A DNA stretch of 64,000 nt, from the NCBI RefSeq assembly GCF_016772475.1, contig NZ_CP068595.1, positions 5,084,001 to 5,148,000 on the forward strand, read 5' to 3'. Numbering within the stretch: position 1 is the stretch's first letter; every line of letters begins with the position of its first letter. Origin of the DNA: Paenibacillus sonchi. Lineage in GTDB: Bacteria > Bacillota > Bacilli > Paenibacillales > Paenibacillaceae. This document shows positions 35,040 through 44,090 of this stretch, piece by piece. The notes under the pieces were generated by a model. That model made no database searches. It worked only from the letters and a program-made list of their open reading frames with translations, and was not told the origin of the DNA. The position numbers were made by a program, and so were the translations under genes.

Positions 35040-35696
35040 ATGCTGCAATACCAATACTGGTCAAGAGGTTTCCGGGGGTTTATCGGTTTTTTTCTGGTTT
35101 TTGTCGTAATCGCTGTGTTTGTGAAGATGGACCGGATCTCCGGGTTTGACAACTTCATGATTCATGCCGTGCAGTCCGCGGAATCCCCGGCATTGACTTC
35201 CCTGGCCAAGGGATTGTCCCTGGTGGGCTCATCCAGTCTTGCCATCGGCATTTCATTACTGGCAATGGTGCTGCTGTACTTTGTGCTGAAGCACCGTATC
35301 GAGCTGATTCTGTTTCTTGCAGTCGGGGCAGGCTCACAGCTGCTGAACACCTGGATGAAGCTGTGGTTTCACCGGGAACGCCCGAATATCCACCGCTTGA
35401 TTGAACAGGCCGGATACAGCTTTCCGAGCGGGCATTCCATGGCGGCGTTCTCGCTGTATGGCATCATTGCGTACCTGCTGTGGCGGTATATGCGCAGGAG
35501 AAGCGAGCGGATTCTGTTCATTCTGTTCACAGTGCTTATGACAGGGGGGATCGGCTGGAGCCGTGTCTATCTGGGGGTACACTACCCAAGTGATGTCATT
35601 GGTGGATATGCGGCGAGCGGAGCCTGGATGATGTTATGTATTGCCTGCTTTGAGGCCTACCGGAATTCCCGGAAGAGCAAGAAGCGCCTGCCATGA
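35040..35696 (+). CDS. PAP2-family membrane phosphatase
   Basis: 218 residues with five to six membrane helices and the three phosphatase motifs: KLWFHRERP (about 111-119), SFPSGHSM with the catalytic His (about 130-137) and SRVYLGVHYPSD (about 182-193). It removes phosphate from lipid pyrophosphates such as undecaprenyl or phosphatidylglycerol phosphate at the outer membrane face. ATG 35040 has GGGGGT in front; the longer open frame upstream overlaps hfq and is not used. Confidence 0.9.
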   Translation: MLQYQYWSRGFRGFIGFFLVFVVIAVFVKMDRISGFDNFMIHAVQSAESPALTSLAKGLSLVGSSSLAIGISLLAMVLLYFVLKHRIELILFLAVGAGSQLLNTWMKLWFHRERPNIHRLIEQAGYSFPSGHSMAAFSLYGIIAYLLWRYMRRRSERILFILFTVLMTGGIGWSRVYLGVHYPSDVIGGYAASGAWMMLCIACFEAYRNSRKSKKRLP

Positions 35697-35732
35697 AAAA
35701 GCGGATTCCCGCCCGCATGGGAATCCGCTTGT
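35697..35732 (+). terminator. Terminator after the PAP2 gene
   Basis: AAGCGGATTCCC pairs with GGGAATCCGCTT around an 8-base loop; it also serves the converging gene. Confidence 0.85.
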
Positions 35733-35766
35733 CCGCCATATGAATATACCTGTTCTGCCAGGTGCT

Positions 35767-36252
35767 TCAGCGTTTTATGGATTGCTGGAATTGATTTATC
35801 CGGCTGATGCCCAGCTTCAGAAGTGCCGGCAGTCCGGCTTTCAGCTTGTCTGCCTCACCCTGGGTCAGACGGCCATCTTTGATGGAAGTCTCAAGCTTCA
35901 TGACTGCCGCTTCGCTCAGCTTTTGGAGGTATTGCTCTTCAGTCCAGCCTTTCTTCTCTTTGGCCAGCGCATACAAGGTTGTACCTGACTTCAGGCTGCG
36001 GATCAGCTCATGACGGTCCATCTCCAGCAGTTTGGACGTTTCACTGATAATGAAATGCCCGCCTCCGGCCCGGAAGTCTTTGTCGGTGCCTGGGGGATGG
36101 GGATGACGGGGGTTCTGATCAGCCCGTACTGCTGAATCGGGAGCGGTTGCAGGTGTACTGCTGACAGCATTTTCCGCAAAGGCGGCAGCCGGAGCCAGGC
36201 AGAGCAGAAGCGCTGCAGCGAAGGCTGTAATTCTTTTGACATTGTTGCTCAT
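35767..36252 (-). CDS. Exported helical protein of unknown function
   Basis: 161 residues: a Sec signal peptide (AFAAALLLCLAPAAAFA, cleavage near residue 27), a proline-rich linker, and a helical domain with LKSGTTLYALAKEKKGWTEEQYLQKL and IKDGRLTQGEADKLKAGL. This pattern is like the DUF2680/YckD group of secreted Bacilli proteins. The function is unknown. Its promoter region has two CTTTCAG boxes, suggesting control by a two-component regulator. GAGGTG precedes the ATG. Confidence 0.7.
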   Translation of the reverse strand: MSNNVKRITAFAAALLLCLAPAAAFAENAVSSTPATAPDSAVRADQNPRHPHPPGTDKDFRAGGGHFIISETSKLLEMDRHELIRSLKSGTTLYALAKEKKGWTEEQYLQKLSEAAVMKLETSIKDGRLTQGEADKLKAGLPALLKLGISRINQFQQSIKR

Positions 36253-36294
36253 GATTCACCTCGTACATGGATTTGTGGGGGGACTGCTGTATTC

Positions 36295-36327
36295 AGTATT
36301 CCCCGAAAGCTGAAAGCATCCTGAAAG
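36295..36327 (-). promoter_or_regulatory. Response-regulator-type promoter with CTTTCAG direct repeats
   Basis: Read on the minus strand: CTTTCAG (36327-36321), four bases, CTTTCAG (36316-36310), CTTTCGGGG, AATACT (36300-36295). The 11-bp step and the position before the -10 box are typical for OmpR/PhoB-family activators. The two candidate RNA units at 8.0-8.3 kb share this design. Confidence 0.5.
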
Positions 36328-36458
36328 CCGGCTTAAGCCACACTAAAATTCGGCAGCCAGCTTCCTGGGTAATAATGTCTGTACCTTCTTAGAAATGAAC
36401 CAAAACAGATCAGGATATACATATTTGTACGAAGTAATATCGATTAGGAGGGATGGAT

Positions 36459-37490
36459 TTGGCTTTTGGCGCCCGCATACTCAAAACCGGCTTGGCCGTA
36501 ACACTTGCACTTTATCTATCCGCTCTGTTGCAATTCTCTTCTCCTGTAGGCGCAGCGATTGCGGCGATATTTGCGATGCAGCCCTCGATCTACAGATCCT
36601 GGCGGTACTTTCTGGATCAGATTCAGACGAGTACCATAGGTGCGGTACTGGCGCTGCTGGGCGGAATGCTGCTGTCCAATGAGCCGATTGCCGTCGGGCT
36701 GGTATGTATTCTGGTGATTATGATCAGTATGAAAATGAAACGGGCCGATACGATCGGGTTGACCCTGGTCACTGTAATTTCGGTCATGGAAGCCTCGGGG
36801 CAATGGGAGTTTGCGTTAACCCGCTTTCTGCTGACGCTGACCGGTATTGTCGCTGCTTTTATTATCAATATAGCCGTATTTCCTCCGCAGCCGCGGAAGC
36901 AGTATATCCAGCAGATTGAAAATGTATTCGGCAGCCTGTCGCTGCTGCTGCGGACGGCTGTGTCGCATGAGATGAAGGAGAGTGTCTTCCGCGACGAAAA
37001 AAATGCGCTGGAGGCCTCTATCCGGTCGCTTGCGGATAAGTACGCTTTGTTCGAGGAGGAACAGAAACAGCTACGACGGGCCAAATACAGCCAGACCCGG
37101 CAGATGGTGGTCTATAAGAACCTGCTGGCTTCGCTGCAGAAAGGGTTTGAAGTGCTGGAGGCGGTGGACCGGCATTATTTCCAGGCGGAGCGCACCGGGA
37201 AGACCGATGAGCTGTTTGACCGCCATCTGGAGCAATTGATCAAATACCATGAGACTATTCTGCTCAAGTTTGAAGACAAGCTGAAACCGGGAGCGAACGA
37301 TATTGACCCGCTGGCGGAGGATAACGACCGCTTTCTCCAAGCGGCAATCAACGGTTATGATGCTGAGAAATCCGGCCAGCTGCGCCTCTCTGTAGTGGCG
37401 GCTGCAATTTATGATTACGGATACCAGCTGGAGCGGCTGGATAAGGTTGCGGATCAGATTAACCGGCTTTCTGCCGAGGAGAAGGAATAA
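36459..37490 (+). CDS. Aromatic acid exporter family protein (ArAE_1, YgaE/YqjA-like)
   Basis: 343 residues: five to six membrane helices in the first 140 (ILKTGLAVTLALYLSALLQ, GAAIAAIFAMQPSIYRSWRY is the family signature) and a C-terminal cytoplasmic helical domain of about 200 residues with charged coiled-coil segments (DKYALFEEEQKQLRRAKYSQ). By family it is a half-size FUSC-type exporter of aromatic acids. ATG 36453 touches GGAGGG directly, so TTG 36459, six bases away, is the likelier start. Confidence 0.85.
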   Translation: MAFGARILKTGLAVTLALYLSALLQFSSPVGAAIAAIFAMQPSIYRSWRYFLDQIQTSTIGAVLALLGGMLLSNEPIAVGLVCILVIMISMKMKRADTIGLTLVTVISVMEASGQWEFALTRFLLTLTGIVAAFIINIAVFPPQPRKQYIQQIENVFGSLSLLLRTAVSHEMKESVFRDEKNALEASIRSLADKYALFEEEQKQLRRAKYSQTRQMVVYKNLLASLQKGFEVLEAVDRHYFQAERTGKTDELFDRHLEQLIKYHETILLKFEDKLKPGANDIDPLAEDNDRFLQAAINGYDAEKSGQLRLSVVAAAIYDYGYQLERLDKVADQINRLSAEEKE

Positions 37491-37593
37491 TCAATAGCCT
37501 GCTTTTGAGCAGCACAACGTTGACTGTCAAGCATGTATTGGCGCATACTTTATAGTATATAACCAGGAAGATCAATGTTTGGTCATAGCAAAA

Positions 37594-37619
37594 GATCCGG
37601 CCCCTGAAGGGACCGGATC
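37594..37619 (+). terminator. Hairpin after the aromatic acid exporter gene
   Basis: GATCCGG-CCC-TGAA-GGG-CCGGATC. It is followed by ATTATG rather than a T run, so termination efficiency is uncertain. Confidence 0.6.
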
Positions 37620-37773
37620 ATTATGTATCACGGATAGAGAGACTTGAAAAAGGATGCCGTGCTTGTTAATATAAATGGATATCGGAAAAATAATACAAAA
37701 ATGGTAAAATAAATTAATTTAATTATAGCATAGGCAAGGATAAATATCAACCTTCCGAAGGGGATGAATTGCA

Positions 37774-40131
37774 ATGGAGAAGCATGATAGCGAGTGGGAA
37801 GAAGAGCAGAAACGGGTAAACGGAATTACAAAGCTGCTGTCGGCCCATATCAGACGGCTATCCGAGGAGCTTGGTCTTCATCGCAGTGATGTTGTGGATA
37901 TGCGCAAAGACTTCTGGGAAGAGGTTACAGTGAACTTCAGCAGCCCGGATGACCTAGGAGAAACCTCGACAAGCCTGCGCCAGCAGGCGCAAATTCTGAA
38001 TGAACGGGAACGCCATCATCTGCAGTCGAGCAAAGCGCTCAAAAAATATAGAAAGCTTGTCGTATCGCCTTATTTTGGACGGATTGATTTTAAGGAGACA
38101 GCGGATGCAGAGACAGAGCGGATTTATCTGGGCATCGGCTCGCTGATGGAGGACAACGGCTCGTTCCTGATATACGACTGGCGCGCTCCCATCTCAAGTC
38201 TTTATTACGACGGGGCTCCGGGTCCGGCAGCCTATGAAACACCAGGCGGGCTTGTCTCCGGCACCATGGAGCTGAAACGCCAATTCGTGATCGATAACGG
38301 CACGATTGAGGTCATGTTCGATACAGGTGTTACCATTGGCGACGAACTGCTTCAGCAGGTGCTCAGCCACAGTGCGGACGACCGGATGAAAAGTATTGTT
38401 GCGACCATACAGAAGGAGCAGAATGCTATTATCCGCAATGACCGGAGCCGGATGCTGGTCGTGCAGGGTGCAGCAGGCAGCGGCAAAACCTCAGCCGCGC
38501 TGCAGCGCGTGGCTTATCTGCTCTACAAATACCGCGAGGTGCTGCAGGCGGACCAAATGCTGCTGTTTTCGCCGAATCCGCTTTTTAACAGCTATGTATC
38601 CACGGTACTGCCGGAGCTGGGTGAAGAAAATATGCAGCAGACTACGTTCCAGATGTATCTTGAGCACCGGCTGGGCCAGGAATTTGAGCTGGAGGATGTT
38701 TTCAGCCAGACAGAAAGCCTGCTGAATGCCCCGGAAGGGCCTGAGGCAGCCACGCGGAGAGCGGGAATTGCCTACAAGTCCTCTGTGGCTTTTTTGGATG
38801 TGATCCGGCGTTACGTCAATCTGCTGGAGCATGAGGGGATGCTGTTTAAACCGCTTGTATTTCTAGGCCGGGCAGTCGTCAGTAAAGAAGAAATGCAGCA
38901 AAAATTCTACAGCTTTGATCCCGGTATTAAACTGGCGAACCGGATCGATCTGATGACGGGCTGGCTGCTCAAAAAAATCGCTGCCTTCAGTGTGGAAGAG
39001 CGGGAATCGCAGTGGGTGGAGGACCAGATTGAGCTGCTGGATTCCAGTGACTATCAACGGGCATACAATATGCTCCGCCGCAAGGGCGGGGGCCGGAATG
39101 ACAGCTTTGATGACTTCGATATGGAGAAAACGGTGCTGGCCCGGTATATTGTCAGCCAGCGTCTGAAGCCGCTGCGCGGCTGGACCAAACGGGGAAGGTT
39201 CGTGGATGTGAAGGGGCTGTACAGTCTGCTTTTTGCTGACCGTGAGTTAATGGAGCGCCTGGGCAACGGCCGGGAGCTGCCGGGAGCCTGGGACGCTATC
39301 TGCCGCCAGACGGTGACGTCATTGAGCCGGAACGAGCTTGCCTATGAAGATGCTACACCGTTTCTGTATCTGAAGGAGCTGAGCCAGGGCTTCCGGACCA
39401 ATACGCAAATCCGTCATGTGATCGTCGATGAGGTGCAGGATTATTCCCCGTTCCAGCTTGAATTCATGCGCCGCCTGTTTCCCCGGGCCAAAATGACGGT
39501 GCTTGGCGATCTCAATCAGGCGATTTATGCCCAGGGTGAGGTGCTTGGTGATCTGGGCGGGCTGGTCAGCATCTACGGCCAGGAGAATACGGAGGTCATC
39601 TCCTTGACCCGCAGCTACCGCTCCACCTATGAGATTGTTGAATTTACGCGTTCGATGATTCCCGGCGGGGAAAAGATTGTTCCCTTCAACCGGCGGGGAG
39701 AATCACCGCTGCTGACGGTTGTGGACAATGAGGAGGGTCTGATTGGTTCAATTGAGCAGGATGTGCTGAATCTTCACTCCATGGGCTATCATTACGTGGC
39801 GGTAATCTGCAAAACGGCAGAGGAGAGCGCACGCGTCCATGCCGAGCTGCAGAACAGGCTTCCGGTCAGGCTGGTTACGAAGGATACGCCCAATTTCCAA
39901 AAAGGGACCCTGGTGCTGCCCGCATATTTGGCCAAGGGCGTGGAGTTTGATGCCGTCATCATTTATGACGGCTCCGAGGCTAAATATGGCCGGGAAAGTG
40001 AACGCAAGCTGTTCTATACCGCATGCACCCGGGCTATGCATCTGCTGCATATTTACAGCCTGGGGCAGCCGAATCATTTTCTGCCCGCCGAAGCCCGCGA
40101 GTCGGCAGCTGCCGGAGTTATGCAGGGTTGA
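37774..40131 (+). CDS. helD: RNA polymerase recycling helicase-like motor HelD
   Basis: 785 residues, normal for HelD. An N-terminal coiled coil (about 1-80) inserts into the RNA polymerase channel; then come Walker A VVQGAAGSGKTSAALQRVAYL (about 229), VDEVQDYSPFQLEFMRRLFP (Walker B, about 551), LGDLNQAIYAQ, SLTRSYRST and AKGVEFDAVIIYD/CTRAMHLL of a superfamily-1 ATPase core. HelD removes stalled RNA polymerase from DNA. AAGGGG precedes the ATG; a terminator with seven T follows. Single gene. Confidence 0.92.
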   Translation: MEKHDSEWEEEQKRVNGITKLLSAHIRRLSEELGLHRSDVVDMRKDFWEEVTVNFSSPDDLGETSTSLRQQAQILNERERHHLQSSKALKKYRKLVVSPYFGRIDFKETADAETERIYLGIGSLMEDNGSFLIYDWRAPISSLYYDGAPGPAAYETPGGLVSGTMELKRQFVIDNGTIEVMFDTGVTIGDELLQQVLSHSADDRMKSIVATIQKEQNAIIRNDRSRMLVVQGAAGSGKTSAALQRVAYLLYKYREVLQADQMLLFSPNPLFNSYVSTVLPELGEENMQQTTFQMYLEHRLGQEFELEDVFSQTESLLNAPEGPEAATRRAGIAYKSSVAFLDVIRRYVNLLEHEGMLFKPLVFLGRAVVSKEEMQQKFYSFDPGIKLANRIDLMTGWLLKKIAAFSVEERESQWVEDQIELLDSSDYQRAYNMLRRKGGGRNDSFDDFDMEKTVLARYIVSQRLKPLRGWTKRGRFVDVKGLYSLLFADRELMERLGNGRELPGAWDAICRQTVTSLSRNELAYEDATPFLYLKELSQGFRTNTQIRHVIVDEVQDYSPFQLEFMRRLFPRAKMTVLGDLNQAIYAQGEVLGDLGGLVSIYGQENTEVISLTRSYRSTYEIVEFTRSMIPGGEKIVPFNRRGESPLLTVVDNEEGLIGSIEQDVLNLHSMGYHYVAVICKTAEESARVHAELQNRLPVRLVTKDTPNFQKGTLVLPAYLAKGVEFDAVIIYDGSEAKYGRESERKLFYTACTRAMHLLHIYSLGQPNHFLPAEARESAAAGVMQG

Positions 40132-40160
40132 GGGAGCCTTTATTGAATATCATGATAAAC

Positions 40161-40201
40161 AAAAACCGCCCCGGGATCAGAGATCACAGGGCGGTTTTTT
40201 T
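40161..40201 (+). terminator. Terminator after helD
   Basis: AAAAACCGCCC pairs with GGGCGGTTTTT, followed by further T. Confidence 0.9.
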
Positions 40202-40254
40202 GAAAATATAAGAATTTACTCACAGGAATATACGCGATGCAGGAGGATAGGGCT

Positions 40255-40470
40255 CCATCCGCGGACTGAAGCGGACCGAGGAGCCCTTATTTTGCCAAAA
40301 ACCTTACTTTTTCAGCAGTTACGGACTCAGGAGCCGTTAGATCGTTCGATGGAGCCTGGAATAAAGGGGAGAGGGAGAAATAAAGGCATCTGAGTCCGTT
40401 AGTCCTGCGGAATAGCCGAATCTTCTATCCATAAAGGCTCTCCTGTCCGTAACGGCTGCGGATCGATCGC
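40255..40470. repeat. Degenerate CGGACTCAGGAGCC-type repeats
   Basis: Related words recur in both orientations: GCGGACCGAGGAGCCCTTATT (near 40270), ACGGACTCAGGAGCCGTTA (near 40321), its partial inverse CTGAGTCCGTTAG (near 40390) and GGCTCTCCTGTCCGTAACGG (near 40436). They share CGGAC-N2-AGGAGCC or its complement. No gene covers them. The role is unknown. Confidence 0.5.
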
Positions 40471-40514
40471 AAAGGAATAGGGCGATCCGTCTTTACCGGC
40501 TTCTTCGCAGGTGC

Positions 40515-40709
40515 TAGTTGGAAAAAGGGAACTTATTTTTCCGAAAATTAAGAAAATCCTGAGATTGAAGTGGAAAAAGTAAACCTAATCACCCATTGGG
40601 CTATATTTCTTGAACAATGGTGAAATGAGCTGAATTAGTGTCCCTTTTTCCACTTCATCTGCCCAAGGGTAGGGTACTTCGGCAAATTAGGTAACCTTTT
40701 TCCACTTAA
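40515..40709. repeat. Four AAGTGGAAAAAG repeats, two per orientation
   Basis: Units at 40515-40536 and 40568-40588 read (A)AGTGGAAAAAG-N-ACCTAA; units at 40635-40655 and 40687-40709 are the same word on the other strand (TTAGGT-N-CCTTTTTCCACTT). Step size is 52-67 bp, like the array at 7800-7986, so both belong to one dispersed family. Confidence 0.75.
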
Positions 40710-40754
40710 AGAGTTGCCGTAGGATTCATGGGGAGTCGTTCTCCAGGTAACGCT

Positions 40755-40809
40755 AGAACCAAGACGGCTGCGCTGTCCCGTGGAGGACCGCACAGCCGTT
40801 TTGGTTCTT
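40755..40809. terminator. Terminator-like hairpin
   Basis: AGAACCAA-ACGGCTG pairs with CAGCCGT-TTGGTTCT and contains an inner stem TGTCC/GGACC. It lies downstream of the minus-strand MFS gene and may end its transcript. Confidence 0.7.
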
Positions 40810-40877
40810 GCCGTATCGGCCAGATGATGGATAGAATCACTTTAAGCGAGAGGGTATACAAGGAACAGCTTAAGCGT

Positions 40878-42098
40878 TTATTTGGTCACAGAGTGGCTCG
40901 TGGAATTCTTTGGCGCAGGTTTTTGGCGGTTGTAACGTTTAGCGAGCAGCAGGGTTGTATATATCAACAGCAGCAGAACGGGTGCCAGTGCCGAATATCG
41001 GTACATGACGCCATAGCTGGTATACAGTGCAATGGAACCGAGGATCATGGTTCCAATCGCTACACCGAGATCCAGCGAGTTGAAGAACATGCCGTTCGCC
41101 GTCCCGCGCTGGCGGGGCTCCACGGACTGGATCATCCAGGTCTGCAATGCGGGCTGCATCGAACCGAAGCCGATTCCGTAACAAAGGGCGGCCGGAAACA
41201 GTGCAGCCGTTGAGGAAGCGAAGGAGAGCTGCAGCAGTCCTGCAACTATGAAGAGACTCCCCGGAATGAGCAGGGCAGGAGGGCCGAAACGGTCGTAAAT
41301 TTTCCCGGAGAGCGGCCGTACAACTACAATCGCTACAGCATTGAACAGAAAGAAGTAAGCGATGTGTTCCAGATGGGCCTCAGCACCGTAGAGCGCCAGA
41401 AAACCCAGCAGTCCGCCATAGGAGACAGACAGCAGAAAGTTAAGCAGGCAGGGAATAAACAGTCTCCGGAAGGCGCCACCCCTGATTTCTGTTACCGGCG
41501 GAGCTGCCGGCTCCTTATGATGTGCCGGCAGCTTCGTGGTCAGGCGGTAGCTGAGCGGCAAAATCAGCACCAGTGCTGCAGCAGTACAGATCAGCAGCGA
41601 GCCAAAGCCTGGCCCCTGCAGCAGGCTGAGTCCGATCAGCGGGCCGGCGGACATGGCTAGGCTTGTGGACAGGCCGAAGTAGCCCATGCCTTCGCCCATC
41701 CGGCGGATCGGGATAATGTCGGAGGCCATCGTCGGAAATGCGGTGCTGGCCATGCCGAAGCCTATTCCGAACAGCATCCGCAGGAGCAGGAGTGCAAGAA
41801 TGCTTCCTGCCCAGTAATAGCCGATTACCGCAATTATGGAAACGGCCAGGCCCATGAAGATCAGCAGATTGCGGCCGCCTTTTTCCATCGCTTTGCCGGA
41901 GAACAGCCGGGATGCGATAGCGCTCAGTGCAAACAGGCTGGTCACAAGACTGACTTGTACAGAAGAAGCTTGCAGCATTCCTTCGGCATAAGCCGGGAGG
42001 GTGGAGAGAGTCATCTGCAGGCCCATGAACAGCAGCAGATTGCAAAGGGTGAGAGTTATAAATGACGGTGTCCATAGTCGTTCAGATGAATGATTCAA
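40878..42098 (-). CDS. MFS transporter
   Basis: 406 residues, twelve membrane helices, with the motif A variants RLFSGKAMEKGGRNLLIFMG after helix 2 and VRPLSGKIYDRFG after helix 8. It resembles multidrug or sugar-efflux transporters of the MFS_1 group; no substrate can be named. It lies 12 bp downstream of a MarR-type regulator in the same direction, so the pair forms one operon, a common drug-efflux arrangement. Confidence 0.88.
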   Translation of the reverse strand: MNHSSERLWTPSFITLTLCNLLLFMGLQMTLSTLPAYAEGMLQASSVQVSLVTSLFALSAIASRLFSGKAMEKGGRNLLIFMGLAVSIIAVIGYYWAGSILALLLLRMLFGIGFGMASTAFPTMASDIIPIRRMGEGMGYFGLSTSLAMSAGPLIGLSLLQGPGFGSLLICTAAALVLILPLSYRLTTKLPAHHKEPAAPPVTEIRGGAFRRLFIPCLLNFLLSVSYGGLLGFLALYGAEAHLEHIAYFFLFNAVAIVVVRPLSGKIYDRFGPPALLIPGSLFIVAGLLQLSFASSTAALFPAALCYGIGFGSMQPALQTWMIQSVEPRQRGTANGMFFNSLDLGVAIGTMILGSIALYTSYGVMYRYSALAPVLLLLIYTTLLLAKRYNRQKPAPKNSTSHSVTK

Positions 42099-42110
42099 AG
42101 GGGTTGTCTC

Positions 42111-42554
42111 CTATTCTTGATGAGTATTTCCGGTGTTGTGGTAGATCAGCTCCAGCATGGAGCGGAGGTCTTCGATCTGCTCGGGGCGGAGTCCATTGAC
42201 CGCCGCAGCAATAGTCTGTTGCTCCAGGGATACGGTACGCTTAATCAATGACTTGCCAGTCTCTGTGGCATAGAGCTGAAAGGCACGCCGGTCGGTAGGG
42301 CTCATCATCTTGTGTATGAAGCCTTTCTTCTGCAGCAGTTCTACGATTCTGGCTGTAGTGGGCTGGTCTTTGGCAGCGGCGGCGGCAACTTCCTTCTGAT
42401 TAATGCCTTCACGATCACAGATCATCAGCAGAATAGACCATTGTTCCGGGGTGATGTCATAGGGCTTCAGAACCCGGGCAAATGCATTGGAAATCCTCCG
42501 GTGTGTTGAGCCCAGCAGAAATCCGAGGAACTCCTGGGGTGAAGTATGCGGCAT
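42111..42554 (-). CDS. MarR family transcriptional regulator
   Basis: 147 residues from ATG 42554 (GAGAGG in front). The winged helix reads ITPEQWSILLMICDREGINQKEVAAAAAKDQPTTARIVELLQKKGFIHKMMSPTDRRAFQLYAT, with the DRR wing motif. It likely represses its own operon, which includes the MFS pump, through the ATAATTGT palindrome on its promoter; a phenolic or drug-like ligand would relieve it. The frame is open further upstream, but that part contains the promoter. Confidence 0.9.
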   Translation of the reverse strand: MPHTSPQEFLGFLLGSTHRRISNAFARVLKPYDITPEQWSILLMICDREGINQKEVAAAAAKDQPTTARIVELLQKKGFIHKMMSPTDRRAFQLYATETGKSLIKRTVSLEQQTIAAAVNGLRPEQIEDLRSMLELIYHNTGNTHQE

Positions 42555-42573
42555 GGCAGTTCGTCCTCTCAAA

Positions 42574-42617
42574 ATAATTGTTATGACAATTATATTTAAG
42601 ACAATTAATTCTGTCAA
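42574..42617 (-). promoter_or_regulatory. Promoter and MarR operator of the MFS operon
   Basis: On the minus strand TTGACA (42617-42612), 17 bp, TATAAT (42594-42589): a consensus promoter. ATAATTGTTATGACAATTAT (42574-42593) is a 20-bp palindrome with 8-bp arms that overlaps the -10 box and transcription start. This is a classic repressor site. Confidence 0.75.
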
Positions 42618-42677
42618 CGTTTGACAAGCAGAAACGGCTGCTCTGTGCTTACATAAAGGCTGTATGGAATTCAAAAA

Positions 42678-42708
42678 AGCCTCTCCCCGCAGCTGCGGGA
42701 AAAGGCTT
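42678..42708 (-). terminator. Terminator after the transaldolase-like gene
   Basis: AAGCCT-CCCCGCA pairs with TGCGGG-AGGCTT, with an A/T run on the side used by the minus strand. Confidence 0.75.
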
Positions 42709-42731
42709 ATAATCAATATTTGAACCTATAC

Positions 42732-43379
42732 TTAGGCTTGCGGAACTTTCTCCCAGTCTTTCAGGAAACGTTCGATACCGTTGTCTGTCAGCGGATGCTT
42801 CCACAGGGAAGGCAGGAGTGAGCCCGGGATGGTTGCGATATGCGCTCCGGCAATGGCTGCCTGCTCTACATGGGCAATATTGCGGATGCTGGCGGCGATA
42901 ATTTCCGATTGAAGGCCGTAATTGGTCAGAATGGTCTTCAAATCCGAGATCAGCTTCATGCCGTCAACACCGATATCATCCAGACGTCCGACGAACGGGC
43001 TGATATAGGTAGCCCCGGCTTTGGCGGCCATCAGGCCCTGTGCTGCGGAGAAGATGAGGGTAACGTTGGTTTTGATGCCTTTTTTGGTTAATTCATAACA
43101 AGCTTCCAGACCATCTTCAGTCATTGGCAGCTTGATGACAACATTCGGAGCCCATTCTGCAATTTCGTAAGCTTCCTTCAGCATTTCTTCAGCCTTCAGA
43201 CCAATAACCTCGGCGCTGACCGGGCCTGGCACAATGGCGACGATCTCTTTGATTACATCTTTGAAAAGTCTGCCTTCTTTGGCGATAAGCGACGGATTTG
43301 TCGTTACGCCATCCACTAATCCGAGGCGGGTAATACGTTTGATTTCCTCAATATTTCCGGTATCCAAGAAAAACTTCAT
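42732..43379 (-). CDS. fsa: Fructose-6-phosphate aldolase / small transaldolase (TalC-like)
   Basis: 215 residues, the short transaldolase subfamily. [46 protein letters not shown] with the Schiff-base lysine (about residue 83), [14 protein letters not shown] and [13 protein letters not shown] are diagnostic. In Firmicutes such proteins (B. subtilis YwjH) act as transaldolase in the non-oxidative pentose phosphate pathway, while E. coli FSA is an aldolase; sequence alone does not settle which. GGGAGG precedes the ATG. Single gene. Confidence 0.9.
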   Translation of the reverse strand: MKFFLDTGNIEEIKRITRLGLVDGVTTNPSLIAKEGRLFKDVIKEIVAIVPGPVSAEVIGLKAEEMLKEAYEIAEWAPNVVIKLPMTEDGLEACYELTKKGIKTNVTLIFSAAQGLMAAKAGATYISPFVGRLDDIGVDGMKLISDLKTILTNYGLQSEIIAASIRNIAHVEQAAIAGAHIATIPGSLLPSLWKHPLTDNGIERFLKDWEKVPQA

Positions 43380-43553
43380 TTCGTGGTATCCTCCCTTGGT
43401 TTGATATGGATTGACAAACGTTCAACACCACTTCATTATGGATCAAGCTGCAGGAAGTTTCAACTGTTAATATGAATATTTCAAAATAACTTTATAGGCT
43501 GGCGGGCGAAATTGTTTAATTCAGCGCATAGGCCCATTCCCTGACACGTTCTC

Positions 43554-43575
43554 AACGTGATAATAACGTGATAAT
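43554..43575 (+). repeat. Perfect 11-bp tandem repeat in a promoter region
   Basis: AACGTGATAAT occurs twice head to tail, about 40 bp before the start of a membrane protein gene; the second copy runs into TATAG, a possible -10. One helical turn separates the copies, as expected for an activator site. Confidence 0.5.
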
Positions 43576-43613
43576 ATAGAAGCGGTGTTGCCCATATCCA
43601 GCTGAAACGGCAG

Positions 43614-44090
43614 GTGTCAGATATGTTTATGGTTTTCGCGGGAGTTATTGTCTTTCTATTATTTGCAGCCGGAGTTATGGCTTACCAGAACAGCAGGCTG
43701 ATTGCCCAGCAGGAGGCTGATGACTCAGCGGGGCGTATCAGCAGTTTAATGTATTCCGTCTATTATCAGGCCTTTTCCTATAATGAAGAACGGCCGGAAG
43801 CAGTTCCTTTGTTCCAATTCACCGTACGCGCCCGCACCGAAGGGCAGCCAGCGAGCGGCGAGGTCGACAAGACCATAGCTCTCTGCCGTGTTCCTGCCGG
43901 AAGCGGAGAAATGGCGCTCTCGGACGCGCAGAACTGGATGCTCGGCAGTATCCGGCAGTCTGCCCTGCGGGGTGAGTCGATTTTCCCGGCTTCGTTCCAG
44001 GACAAGGCCGCCAGCAAGGGGGAACAGGAGCTCATCCTCCGTCTGGAAACGGCCGTGAAGGAGGAAACGGGACATGCTAATCATCATTAA
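43614..44090 (+). CDS. Single-pass membrane protein of unknown function
   Basis: 158 residues (GTG 43614; ATG 43623 is also possible) with one N-terminal membrane helix FMVFAGVIVFLLFAAGVMAY and a soluble domain without recognisable motifs. The last 17 bases overlap the start of the macro-domain gene, so the two are translationally coupled. The function is unknown. The tandem AACGTGATAAT repeat lies in its promoter. Confidence 0.65.
   Translation: MSDMFMVFAGVIVFLLFAAGVMAYQNSRLIAQQEADDSAGRISSLMYSVYYQAFSYNEERPEAVPLFQFTVRARTEGQPASGEVDKTIALCRVPAGSGEMALSDAQNWMLGSIRQSALRGESIFPASFQDKAASKGEQELILRLETAVKEETGHANHH

Noticed and set aside
37518..37560. Small RNA between the aromatic acid exporter and helD
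   Set aside because: TTGACT and TATAGT are 25 bp apart, too far for one promoter, and the downstream hairpin lacks a T run.
40728..41213. 161-codon plus-strand frame
   Set aside because: It overlaps the minus-strand MFS transporter and a terminator hairpin, and its product has no family features.
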